From Acetobacteraceae bacterium (lineage in GTDB: Bacteria > Pseudomonadota > Alphaproteobacteria > Acetobacterales > Acetobacteraceae), in assembly GCA_003133265.1 (NCBI GenBank), contig PKWQ01000213.1, positions 1-17,341 on the forward strand: 17,341 bases of DNA, in the 5' to 3' direction. A program made the translations under genes and the position numbers. The notes below the pieces were generated by a model that was not told the DNA's origin, ran no database searches, and was given only the letters and a program-made list of their open reading frames with translations. This document shows, piece after piece, positions 8,692-15,580 of the stretch (within the stretch, counting starts at the first letter, position 1; each line of letters opens with the position of its first letter).

Positions 8692-9666
8692 ATGACCACA
8701 TGGCTGTTCCGCCGGCTGATCCAGGCGCTGTTCGTCATCCTCGCAATGACGGTGATCGTGTTCCTGGGCGTCAACGTGATCGGCGATCCGGTGGAAATCC
8801 TGATATCGCCGGACGCCGATCAGGCGGAGCGGGCGCGCGCCATCATCGCGCTGGGCCTGGATAAGCCGCTCTGGCAGCAATATCTGATCTTCCTGCAAGG
8901 CGCGCTGCACGGCGATCTCGGCCGCAGCTTCGTGTTCAACGAGCCGGCGCTGCGCCTGATCGGCCAGCGGATGCCGGCGACGATGGAGCTTGCCGTCACC
9001 GCCGTGCTGCTCTCGATCGTGCTCGGCATCCCGCTCGGGCTGTATGCCGGCCTCTATCCCGACAGCATCCTCGGCCGCTCGGCGATGGCGGGGTCGATCC
9101 TCGGTTTCTCGCTGCCGACCTTCTGGGTCGGGCTGATGTTCATCATGGTGTTCGCCGTCGAGCTCGGCTGGCTGCCGAGTACCGGGCGCGGCGCGACGGC
9201 GGCGTTCCTGGGCGTGCAATGGTCGTTCCTGACCCGCGACGGGCTGGCGCACATGGCGATGCCCGCGCTCAATCTCTCGCTCGGCAACATCGCGCTGGTG
9301 CTGCGCCTGACCCGCGCGGGGGTGCGCGAGAACCTGCCGATGGACTATGTCCGGTTCGCCCGCGCCAAGGGGCTTTCGCCGGCGCGCGTGGTGTTCGTGC
9401 ATGTGATGAAGAACATCCTGATCCCGATCGTCACCGTGATCGGGCTGGAGTTCGGCAGCACCATCGCCTTCTCGGTAGTGACCGAGAGCGTGTTCGCCTG
9501 GCCGGGCATGGGCAAGCTGATCATTGACAGCATCAACGTGCTCGACCGGCCGGTGATCGTCGCCTACCTGATGATGATCGTGTTCCTGTTCATCGTCATC
9601 AATCTGATCGTCGATTTGCTGTACACGGCGCTCGATCCGCGGGTGCGGCTGGAGAGCCGGCAATGA
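8692..9666 (+). CDS. ABC importer permease, DppB/OppB family
   Basis: This 324-residue inner-membrane permease is one half of the translocation pore. It has the family N-terminal helix (residues 9-30), an extracytoplasmic segment containing LGRSF (76-80), then five further hydrophobic segments. The cytoplasmic EAA-like coupling loop DYVRFARAKGLSPARVVFVH (219-238), continuing to NILIPIV, docks on the ATPases. The C-terminus DLLYTALDPRVRL is typical of DppB. The ATG at 8692 lies 4 bp after the binding-protein stop. The final codons overlap the next permease in an ATGA, indicating translational coupling. The assignment to the permease pair is firm; the substrate is inferred only from the operon. 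Confidence 0.95.
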   Translation: MTTWLFRRLIQALFVILAMTVIVFLGVNVIGDPVEILISPDADQAERARAIIALGLDKPLWQQYLIFLQGALHGDLGRSFVFNEPALRLIGQRMPATMELAVTAVLLSIVLGIPLGLYAGLYPDSILGRSAMAGSILGFSLPTFWVGLMFIMVFAVELGWLPSTGRGATAAFLGVQWSFLTRDGLAHMAMPALNLSLGNIALVLRLTRAGVRENLPMDYVRFARAKGLSPARVVFVHVMKNILIPIVTVIGLEFGSTIAFSVVTESVFAWPGMGKLIIDSINVLDRPVIVAYLMMIVFLFIVINLIVDLLYTALDPRVRLESRQ

Positions 9667-10562
9667 GCGATGTCGCCGCCGTTGTCCGCGAGGAAACCCC
9701 GTTCCATCGCTTCGTGCATGAGTTCGCCGAATCGAAGCTGGCGGTGGCCGGCTTCGTGGTGGTGGCGATCATCGCCTTCCTGGCGGTGTTCGCCTCGGTG
9801 ATCGCGCCGCAGAACCCCTACGACCTCGCCCAGCTCGACATCATGGACGGGCGCCTGCCGCCCGGCTCGGTGTCCGCCGACGGCCTCACTTTCTGGCTCG
9901 GCACCGACGATCAGGGCCGCGACATGCTCTCGGGCATTCTCTATGGGCTGCGCATCTCGCTGACCGTCGGCGCCGGTTCGGCGATCATCGCCGGCATCAT
10001 CGGCTCCGCGCTCGGGCTGACCGCGGCCTATGTCGGCGGCAAGATCGAAACCGGGATCATGCGCCTGGTCGACCTGCAATTGTCGTTTCCGGCGATCCTG
10101 GTGGCGCTGATGATCCTCGCCTTCCTGGGCAAGGGCGTACTGAACGTGACGCTGGCGCTGGTGATCGTCGAATGGGCGCGCTACGCCCGCACCGCGCGCG
10201 GCGCGGCGCTGGTGGAGCGGCGGCGGGAGTATATCGAGGCCGCCGAATGCCTCGCGCTGCCGCGCTGGCGGGTGCTGTTCCGCCATCTGCTGCCCAACTG
10301 CATGCCGCCGCTGATCGTCATCGGCACCATCCAGATCGCCCGCGCGATCACGCTGGAAGCCACGCTGTCCTTCCTCGGCCTTGGCGTGCCGATCACAGAG
10401 CCCTCGCTCGGTCTGCTGATCGCCAATGGCTACCAGTACATGCTGTCCGGGAAATACTGGATCAGCTTCTATCCCGGCATCGCGCTGCTGGTCACCATCG
10501 TCGCCATCAATCTGGTCGGCGATCAGTTGCGCGACGTGCTGAATCCCAGGCTGCGTCGATGA
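9663..10562 (+). CDS. ABC importer permease, DppC/OppC family
   Basis: This is the second pore subunit, 299 residues. It opens with the short cytoplasmic OppC-N segment and a transmembrane helix (about 28-49). The hallmark FWLGTDDQGRDMLSGILYGLRISL follows at 78-101, then further membrane helices and the EAA loop EYIEAAECLALPRWRVLFRH (189-208) leading to LLPN. It ends LRDVLNPRLRR, a standard DppC terminus. The start codon overlaps the dppB-like stop (ATGA at 9663-9666). Its own TGA is embedded in a second ATGA (10559-10562) that opens a seven-codon mini-ORF before the next ATPase gene. With the previous gene it should form the heterodimeric membrane channel. Confidence 0.95.
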   Translation: MSDVAAVVREETPFHRFVHEFAESKLAVAGFVVVAIIAFLAVFASVIAPQNPYDLAQLDIMDGRLPPGSVSADGLTFWLGTDDQGRDMLSGILYGLRISLTVGAGSAIIAGIIGSALGLTAAYVGGKIETGIMRLVDLQLSFPAILVALMILAFLGKGVLNVTLALVIVEWARYARTARGAALVERRREYIEAAECLALPRWRVLFRHLLPNCMPPLIVIGTIQIARAITLEATLSFLGLGVPITEPSLGLLIANGYQYMLSGKYWISFYPGIALLVTIVAINLVGDQLRDVLNPRLRR

Positions 10563-10582
10563 CCCCGAGGCTCCGCCGATGA
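10545..10582 (+). repeat. Tandem 20-bp-offset repeat with seven-codon mini-ORF bridging two ABC genes
   Basis: The last five codons plus stop of the DppC-like gene (CCCAGGCTGCGTCGATGA, 10545-10562) recur 20 bp later as CCGAGGCTCCGCCGATGA (10565-10582), 15 of 18 bases identical. All three differences are at third codon positions. The second copy sits in another frame and forms the mini-ORF MTPRLRR from ATG 10559 to TGA 10582. It is linked to both neighbours by ATGA stop-start overlaps. Each ATG (10559, 10579) has an AGG 8 nt upstream. It may be a duplicated translational-coupling junction; whether the heptapeptide is made is unknown. Confidence 0.6.
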
Positions 10583-11556
10583 GCGACATGACGCTGGAGG
10601 TGCGCAATCTGCGCACGCATTTCTTCACCCGTGCCGGCGTGGTGCGCGCGGTGGAGGATGTGTCGTTTTCCGTCCAGCGCGGCCGCGTGCTCGGGCTGGT
10701 CGGCGAATCCGGTTCCGGCAAGACGGTGACCGGCTTTTCCATCATCCGGCTGGTCGATCCGCCGGGGCGCATCGCAGGCGGTTCGATCCTGTTCCATGGC
10801 CGCGATCTGGCGAAGCTGTCGGAGCGCGAGATGCGCGGCCTGCGCGGCAACCGCATCGCCATGATCTTCCAGGACCCGATGATGACGCTCAATCCGGTCC
10901 TGCGGATCGACACGCAGATGATCGAGACGGTGCGGGCGCACGCCAAGGTCAGCCACGCGGAGGCCCGCGCCCGGTCGCGCGACGCGCTCGGCATGGTCGG
11001 CATCCCGAGCCCGGACGAGCGGCTGGAATCCTACCCGCACCAGTTCTCCGGCGGCATGCGCCAGCGCGTGGCCATCGCCATCGCGCTGCTGCACCGCCCC
11101 GACCTGATCATCGCCGACGAACCCACCACCGCGCTCGATGTCACCATTCAGGCGCAGATATTGGCCGAGGTGCAGAAGCTCGCCGCCAATGTCGGCACGG
11201 CGCTGATCTGGATCACCCACGACCTGTCCGTGGTCGCCGGTCTGGCCGACGAGATCGCGGTGATGTACGCCGGCCGGATCGTGGAAGCCGGCGACGTCGC
11301 GACGGTGCTGGACCGGCCGTCGCACCCCTACACGCACGGGCTGATCGGCAGCGTGCCCAGCCGCAACAAGCGCGGCACGCGGCTGCGCCAAATCCCCGGC
11401 ATGACGCCGTCGCTGCTGGACCTGCCGGAGGGCTGCGCCTTCCGCGCCCGCTGCGCCTACGCCGACGCCGCCTGCGAGAAGGACCCGCCGACCACCGAGC
11501 CGGCGCGCGGTCACGCGCTGCGCTGCTTTCATCCGTTGCTGGAGCCGGTGGCATGA
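10579..11556 (+). CDS. ABC importer ATPase, DppD/OppD family
   Basis: This is a 325-residue ATP-binding subunit powering import from the cytoplasmic face. Walker A GESGSGKT is at 42-49, the Q-loop at Gln98 (IFQDP), signature SGGMRQR at 157-163, Walker B LIIADEPT at 176-183 (Asp180, Glu181), the D-loop TALD follows, and the switch His214 is in WITHDLS. The C-terminal oligopeptide/dipeptide-transporter extension contains Cys286, Cys292, Cys299 and Cys316 (C-x5-C-x6-C-x16-C). This pattern has been reported to bind an iron-sulfur cluster in a Thermoanaerobacter DppD. The start ATG overlaps the stop of the mini-ORF, with GAGG 8 nt upstream. The 3' end overlaps the second ATPase by ATGA. It probably pairs with that subunit as an asymmetric ATPase dimer. 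Confidence 0.96.
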   Translation: MSDMTLEVRNLRTHFFTRAGVVRAVEDVSFSVQRGRVLGLVGESGSGKTVTGFSIIRLVDPPGRIAGGSILFHGRDLAKLSEREMRGLRGNRIAMIFQDPMMTLNPVLRIDTQMIETVRAHAKVSHAEARARSRDALGMVGIPSPDERLESYPHQFSGGMRQRVAIAIALLHRPDLIIADEPTTALDVTIQAQILAEVQKLAANVGTALIWITHDLSVVAGLADEIAVMYAGRIVEAGDVATVLDRPSHPYTHGLIGSVPSRNKRGTRLRQIPGMTPSLLDLPEGCAFRARCAYADAACEKDPPTTEPARGHALRCFHPLLEPVA

Positions 11557-12557
11557 GCGCGCCGGTAATCGAGCTGCGCGGCGTTTCCAAACGCTTCGGC
11601 AAAAGTTTCGACATCGCCGCCCGTCTGACGCACCGGCTGTCCGGCGCGCTCGGCCGGCCGTACAAGGATCAGACCGTGCATGCCGTCGACACGGTCGACC
11701 TGACGATCCGCAAGGGCGAGGTGGTCGGGCTGGTCGGCGAATCCGGTTGCGGCAAATCCACGCTCGGGCGGATGGTCGCGGGCATCATGCCGCCGTCGGA
11801 CGGCAGCGTGCTGTGGCAGGGCACCGACATCGCCACGCTCTCGCCGGAGGCGGCGCGCGCCGTCAAGCTCAAGGTCCAGATGATCTTCCAGGACCCCTAT
11901 GCCAGCCTGAACCCGCGCCTGCGCGTGGCCGAGATCGTCGGCGAGGCGCCGCGCGTGCATGGCATGATCCCGCGCGGCACGTTCGACGCCTATGTGGACG
12001 CGCAGCTTCATCGCGCCGGGCTGGATCCCGCCTACAAGCGGCGCTACCCGCACCAGTTCAGCGGCGGCCAGCGCCAGCGCATCGGCATCGCCCGCGCGCT
12101 GGCGGTGCAGCCGGAGTTCCTGGTCTGCGACGAGGCGGTGGCGGCGCTGGATGTGTCGATCCAGGCGCAGATCCTGAACCTGTTCATGGATTTGCGCGCC
12201 GAGCTGGACCTGACCTATCTGTTCATCAGCCACGATCTCGGCGTGGTCGAGCATCTCTCCGACCGCGTGGTGATCATGTATCTCGGCCGCATCGTCGAGG
12301 AAGCCCGGGCCGAGGAAATCTTCGCCCACGCCAACCATCCCTATACCCAGGCATTGCTGTCGGAGGTGCCGCGCATCGAGGCGCGCAAGAAGCATTTCGT
12401 CGGCGTGAAAGGCGAGATCCCGAGCCCGATCGATCGGCCGACGGGCTGTCACTTCCATCCGCGCTGCCCGCATGCGATGCCACGCTGCGCCATCGAGGCG
12501 CCGGCGCTGCGCGAGATCGCGCCGGGGCATCGCAGCGCGTGCCATTTGAACACCTAG
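11553..12557 (+). CDS. ABC importer ATPase, DppF/OppF family
   Basis: This is the second ATP-binding subunit, 334 residues. Walker A GESGCGKS is at 62-69, the Q-loop in IFQDPYASLNPRLRV, signature SGGQRQR at 170-176, Walker B FLVCDE at 189-194, and the switch His227 in FISHDLG. The segment after the catalytic Glu194 reads DEAVAALD instead of the usual DEPVSALD, so Ala replaces a highly conserved Pro at 195. All catalytic residues remain. The C-terminal extension has Cys299, Cys305, Cys312 and Cys330 (C-x5-C-x6-C-x17-C), parallel to the first ATPase. The start overlaps the upstream gene by 4 bp. The TAG stop at 12555-12557 overlaps the stop of the convergent RgpF-like gene, leaving no intergenic terminator. 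Confidence 0.95.
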   Translation: MSAPVIELRGVSKRFGKSFDIAARLTHRLSGALGRPYKDQTVHAVDTVDLTIRKGEVVGLVGESGCGKSTLGRMVAGIMPPSDGSVLWQGTDIATLSPEAARAVKLKVQMIFQDPYASLNPRLRVAEIVGEAPRVHGMIPRGTFDAYVDAQLHRAGLDPAYKRRYPHQFSGGQRQRIGIARALAVQPEFLVCDEAVAALDVSIQAQILNLFMDLRAELDLTYLFISHDLGVVEHLSDRVVIMYLGRIVEEARAEEIFAHANHPYTQALLSEVPRIEARKKHFVGVKGEIPSPIDRPTGCHFHPRCPHAMPRCAIEAPALREIAPGHRSACHLNT

Positions 12558-13498
12558 CTTTCGGGTTGCTGGGGCGCAAAAACCTGCTTCTGTGGGAGCT
12601 GCCAGCGGGGCCATTTCAGGATTTCCGGGCGAACCGCTGGCGGCAGGAGCGTCTTGCCCCGGATCGAACGGGTCTCGTAGCCGACAGCCAGCGCACTGAG
12701 CGTGAAAATGCGCTCGACCGCATGATGCAATGTGCCGTCGAATTGGCCTGCCTCGGCGTCGAAGTCGTCGGGTTGCAGGTCGAGCGCCCGCAAAGGCGCC
12801 AGCGCCTGCGGCCGGACCCAGAACATCGAGCCCTCGAAAAAACCCAGACGGACGGGCGCCTTCGGCCCCATTCGCTGGCAGAGATTCTCGATGAGCGCTT
12901 TGTTGTCCATCCAGTAGACGTCGCTGGTTCTGAAGAAGGGGGCCAGACCGACCAGTCCGACCCGGGGATCGGAAAATTGCCGCAGGATGCGACGGACATT
13001 GCCGGGATGCCCTGCGAGGGCCGTATAGAAGACCCGCCGCCGCAAGCTGCCCTGCCGCAGATGCGGACTTTTCTTTGTGTGGATCTTGAGAACGGCGTCG
13101 AAGCGGTCGAGCCGGCCGGCGCTCAGGAGTCTGAGAAAGGGCGCGACGTCCCGGCCGCGGTTCTCGCACTCGTAAATTTCGATCAGGGGATTTTCCGCGC
13201 CGAGTGCCCGTATCTGGCTTGCTTTGCCGGGAGGAGTGGTGACGAGCAGAGGGCTGCCTGCCGGCAGGTCTTGCCAGACCTTCACGATCTCGGGCCAGAG
13301 TTCGGGATAATAGGCATGCACCACCAGCGCCGTCCTGACCGGCGGAGCGGGAGCGGCGGCACGGCCCAGCCGCAGCGCCTGCGGCATCTGATAGAGCGGC
13401 GAGATGAACGCCAGGCTGGCCGCCATCTCCACGCCACGCGCGGTCGTCAGGACCGGGCGCCGCAGCAACCGCTTCCACAGCGGCCGACAGGGGGTCAT
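12554..13498 (-). CDS. RgpF-domain (rhamnan synthesis F) glycosyltransferase-like protein
   Basis: This 314-residue protein belongs to the RgpF family, found in rhamnose-containing polysaccharide and O-antigen clusters. An N-terminal lead of about 54 residues precedes the domain, which contains VVHAYYPELWPEI (59-71), YECENRGRDVAPFL (109-122), VLKIHTKKS (136-144), GFFEGSMFWVRPQAL (219-233) and AGQFDGTLHHAVERIF (250-265). These are standard RgpF landmarks. No membrane segment is obvious. It is the second gene of a two-gene operon: its ATG overlaps the TGA of the upstream glycosyltransferase (ATGA, 13495-13498). Third positions look less uniformly G/C than in the neighbouring ABC genes, a hint of separate ancestry. 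The exact linkage made is unknown. Confidence 0.85.
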   Translation of the reverse strand: MTPCRPLWKRLLRRPVLTTARGVEMAASLAFISPLYQMPQALRLGRAAAPAPPVRTALVVHAYYPELWPEIVKVWQDLPAGSPLLVTTPPGKASQIRALGAENPLIEIYECENRGRDVAPFLRLLSAGRLDRFDAVLKIHTKKSPHLRQGSLRRRVFYTALAGHPGNVRRILRQFSDPRVGLVGLAPFFRTSDVYWMDNKALIENLCQRMGPKAPVRLGFFEGSMFWVRPQALAPLRALDLQPDDFDAEAGQFDGTLHHAVERIFTLSALAVGYETRSIRGKTLLPPAVRPEILKWPRWQLPQKQVFAPQQPES

Positions 13499-14406
13499 TG
13501 CAGGATATCCTTCGAAAGACCGGGCGGTGCCGGGCCGAGCCGCCCGGCCGCGCCGTCACGCAGCGCCGCGAACATCACGGCGCCGGTCTGGCGCAAGTTT
13601 CGCCCGTAGATGACGAGATAGCCGATCTGCGCGCACTGCCCCAAGGCATAGCGCAGGCGCCAGGACAGCGGAATGAACGGCAGTCTCAGCGAATAAGCCG
13701 CATTGCGGATGTAGTAATATCTGCGCAGCCCCGAGTGCCGCAGGATTTGCGGGGTCCGGGCTGCCTCCGGCGAGGCCGCCTCGCCCCATCGGTGTACCAT
13801 GGTCAGGTCGCGTGCGACCATCGACCCATAGCCCCGGCTCCATGCCCGGAACCCCCATTCCACATCGATCCCGCCGATGAAGAAATCATCGCGAAACGGG
13901 CCGATCGCCGTAAAGGCGGCAAGACAGACGAGCGAGCCCGAGGTGGGCGCGAAATGCACCGGCGCGAGCGGCCCCTCTCCGGGAGCGGACCGCCAGGAGT
14001 AGCGTATCGGCCGGTAATGCCCCTGCGCGGGAGGAACCAGCAGCGGGCCGACGACCGCCAGCCGCGCGCCCTTCGCCGTCTCCGCCGTCCATCGCGCCAG
14101 AAGCTGTTCGGGAAGATCGGCGGACGGTTCGCTGTCCTGATCGAACAGCATGAGATGAGAAAACGACTCCGAGATGGCGGCCTCGGTGATCGCGTTGAGC
14201 CCGGCGCCCTGGCCGACATTGTCCTCGGAGCGGATCAGCCGTGCGGTGGGAAACCGCGCCAGCAGCTCGTTGGCCTGCTCATCGAGCGGGCCGTTCACGA
14301 AGATGAACAGCCGCCGGCCACCCTGCTCCAGCCGGCTCAGAAGCCGGCCGAGAAGTTCGGTGTCGGGCTGATAAACGACAACGCCAGCAGGAACCTGTAT
14401 CGTCAA
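13495..14406 (-). CDS. Family 2 glycosyltransferase, rhamnosyltransferase-like (TTG start)
   Basis: A cytoplasmic GT-A-fold glycosyltransferase of 303 residues that probably transfers a deoxy-sugar such as rhamnose from an activated donor onto a growing surface glycan. GVVVYQPD (8-15) begins the nucleotide-binding fold. NVGQGAGLNAI (63-73), the metal-binding LMLFDQDSEP (85-94, DxD-type), APTSGSLV (153-160), GPFRDDFFIGGIDVEWGFRA (169-188, acceptor/catalytic region) and HRWGE (205-209) match WbbL/RfbF-like rhamnosyltransferases. The start is TTG at 14406, preceded by GGGGA at 4-nt spacing. Between the upstream in-frame stop (14521-14523) and the first motif there is no ATG or GTG, so TTG is well supported. 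It is translationally coupled to the RgpF-like gene and divergent from a MarR-GNAT regulator. Confidence 0.88.
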   Translation of the reverse strand: MTIQVPAGVVVYQPDTELLGRLLSRLEQGGRRLFIFVNGPLDEQANELLARFPTARLIRSEDNVGQGAGLNAITEAAISESFSHLMLFDQDSEPSADLPEQLLARWTAETAKGARLAVVGPLLVPPAQGHYRPIRYSWRSAPGEGPLAPVHFAPTSGSLVCLAAFTAIGPFRDDFFIGGIDVEWGFRAWSRGYGSMVARDLTMVHRWGEAASPEAARTPQILRHSGLRRYYYIRNAAYSLRLPFIPLSWRLRYALGQCAQIGYLVIYGRNLRQTGAVMFAALRDGAAGRLGPAPPGLSKDILQ

Positions 14407-14470
14407 TGCATCCCCGTGCCGGCGTGATCTGCCGGGCGCGCCCTGCTTACCAAGGCCATAAGGCCAACGG

Positions 14471-14494
14471 CTCGCCCTCCGGAAAGAGGGCGAG
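14471..14494. other. Perfect 9-bp inverted repeat (hairpin) in the divergent region
   Basis: CTCGCCCTC (14471-14479) and GAGGGCGAG (14486-14494) pair perfectly around the loop CGGAAA. No T-run follows on either strand, so it is not a standard intrinsic terminator. It would lie in the leader of the glycosyltransferase transcript if that promoter is upstream of 14494. Confidence 0.6.
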
Positions 14495-14564
14495 GCTGGT
14501 CGATTAGCTGTGGCGCGACCTTACCGCTTGATGCGAGGACAATCCAGCCCGCCCGGGCATATAG

Positions 14565-14593
14565 TTGACAAAAGCACAGGTTAGATTGCTCAT
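14565..14593 (+). promoter_or_regulatory. Candidate promoter of the MarR-GNAT gene
   Basis: A perfect -35 hexamer TTGACA lies at 14565-14570 in a locally AT-rich patch between two divergent genes. The hexamer at 17-base spacing is GCTCAT (14588-14593), a weak -10. Alternatives with other spacings are no better. ACAAAA (14568-14573) and TTTTGT (14603-14608) form an imperfect inverted pair around it that could be an operator. Confidence 0.35.
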
Positions 14594-14603
14594 AGCATCC
14601 GAT

Positions 14604-14620
14604 TTTGTGAGCTTTGTGAG
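14604..14620 (+). repeat. Tandem 8-bp direct repeat TTTGTGAG at the regulator's ribosome binding site
   Basis: TTTGTGAG at 14604-14611 is repeated at 14613-14620 with one base between. The second copy supplies GTGAGG, the Shine-Dalgarno five bases before the ATG at 14627. Bound protein would cover the translation start, so autoregulation is conceivable, although MarR proteins usually bind palindromes. Confidence 0.5.
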
Positions 14621-14626
14621 GCAGCA

Positions 14627-15562
14627 ATGAGCGATGTCGATCTCATCAGCCGGGTCCAGGCCGTCAGGCGGTTCAACCGCTTCTACACAAGCCGGATCGG
14701 CGTGCTGCACGAGGGGTTGCTGGGCGGCCCGCTGTCGTTGACCGAGGGGCGGATCGTTTACGAACTGGCGCAGTCCGGACAGAGCACCGCCGCGAAGCTG
14801 GGCAACGATTTGGGGCTGGACGCGGGCTATCTCAGCCGCATCCTGCGCGGTTTCCAGGAGCGCGGCCTGATCGATCGCCGCCCCTCGGCAACCGACGGCC
14901 GGCAGAGCGTGCTGTCGCTGACCGATGCGGGGCGGGAGGCGTTCGCCGTCATCGATGCCCGCTCCCAGGCCGAGATCGGGGCGATGCTGGAGAAGCTGAC
15001 GGTGGCGCAGCAGCAGCGCCTGGTGGCGGCCCTCGACACCGCCGAGGCGCTGCTGGGCGGGGACGACCGCCGGCAATCCCGGGTTCCCTATATCCTGCGG
15101 CCGCACCAGCCCGGCGACATGGGCTGGGTGGTGCATCGCCAGGCCGTGCTCTACGCCCAGGAGTACGGCTGGGACGAGCAATTCGAGGCGATGCTCGCCG
15201 AGATCGTCGCCCGGTTCATCAAGGAATTCGACCCCAGGCGCGAGCGCTGCTGGATCGCGGAACGCGAGGGCGCCGTGGTCGGCTCGGTGTTCCTGGTCCG
15301 CCAGTCCGACGAGGTCGCCAAGCTGCGCATGCTGTATGTGGAGCCGGACGCGCGCGGCCTCGGGATCGGGCGGCGCCTGGTGGCCGAGTGCATCCGCTTC
15401 GCCCGCCAGACCGGCTACCGCCGGGTCACGCTGTGGACCAACGACATCCTGACCGCCGCCCGGCGCATCTACCAGGAAGCCGGTTTTTTGCTGGTCGAGG
15501 AGGAGCGCCACCATAGTTTTGGCCATGATCTGGTCGGGCAGAACTGGGAGTTGGAGTTGTGA
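14627..15562 (+). CDS. MarR-family regulator fused to a GNAT N-acetyltransferase
   Basis: This is a 311-residue two-domain protein. Residues 1-148 form a MarR-type winged helix: LTEGRIVYELAQ, recognition region STAAKLGNDLGLDAGYLSRI (53-72), then the wing RRPSATDGRQSVLSLT (84-99) with the conserved DGR at 90-92. Residues about 155-311 form a GNAT domain, with CWIAEREGAVVGSVFLV, LRMLYVEPDARGLGIGRRLV (the acetyl-CoA loop RGLGIG at 243-248) and YQEAGFLLVEEE. The MarR-GNAT pairing is a known architecture whose acceptors are mostly uncharacterised. GTGAGG 5 nt upstream supports the ATG. It is divergent from the glycosyltransferase pair and may regulate it, itself or unlinked genes; sequence cannot decide. 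A short GGGGA/TCCCC hairpin follows the stop. Confidence 0.92.
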   Translation: MSDVDLISRVQAVRRFNRFYTSRIGVLHEGLLGGPLSLTEGRIVYELAQSGQSTAAKLGNDLGLDAGYLSRILRGFQERGLIDRRPSATDGRQSVLSLTDAGREAFAVIDARSQAEIGAMLEKLTVAQQQRLVAALDTAEALLGGDDRRQSRVPYILRPHQPGDMGWVVHRQAVLYAQEYGWDEQFEAMLAEIVARFIKEFDPRRERCWIAEREGAVVGSVFLVRQSDEVAKLRMLYVEPDARGLGIGRRLVAECIRFARQTGYRRVTLWTNDILTAARRIYQEAGFLLVEEERHHSFGHDLVGQNWELEL

Positions 15563-15563
15563 G

Positions 15564-15580
15564 GGGGAATGTCACTCCCC
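15564..15580 (+). terminator. Weak hairpin just after the MarR-GNAT stop codon
   Basis: GGGGA (15564-15568) and TCCCC (15576-15580) can pair around a 7-nt loop, starting two bases after the TGA. No T-tract follows, so termination strength is doubtful. Confidence 0.3.

Noticed and set aside
5904..8774. A 956-codon minus-strand open frame running through the binding-protein gene
   Set aside because: Only its last 325 codons match a known family. The rest is antisense to a clear SBP gene and is rich in His/Arg/Gly as expected for the complement of a high-GC gene.
11529..13559. A 676-codon minus-strand frame across the second ATPase and the RgpF region
   Set aside because: It is out of frame with the RgpF-like product and antisense to the ATPase. 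No family motif is present and stop codons are rare at this GC content.
11747..13609. A 620-codon plus-strand frame over the second ATPase and the glycan genes
   Set aside because: It is a frame-shifted shadow of the ATPase and then the complement of the RgpF-like gene. Composition is Arg/Pro/Gly-rich with no recognisable domain.
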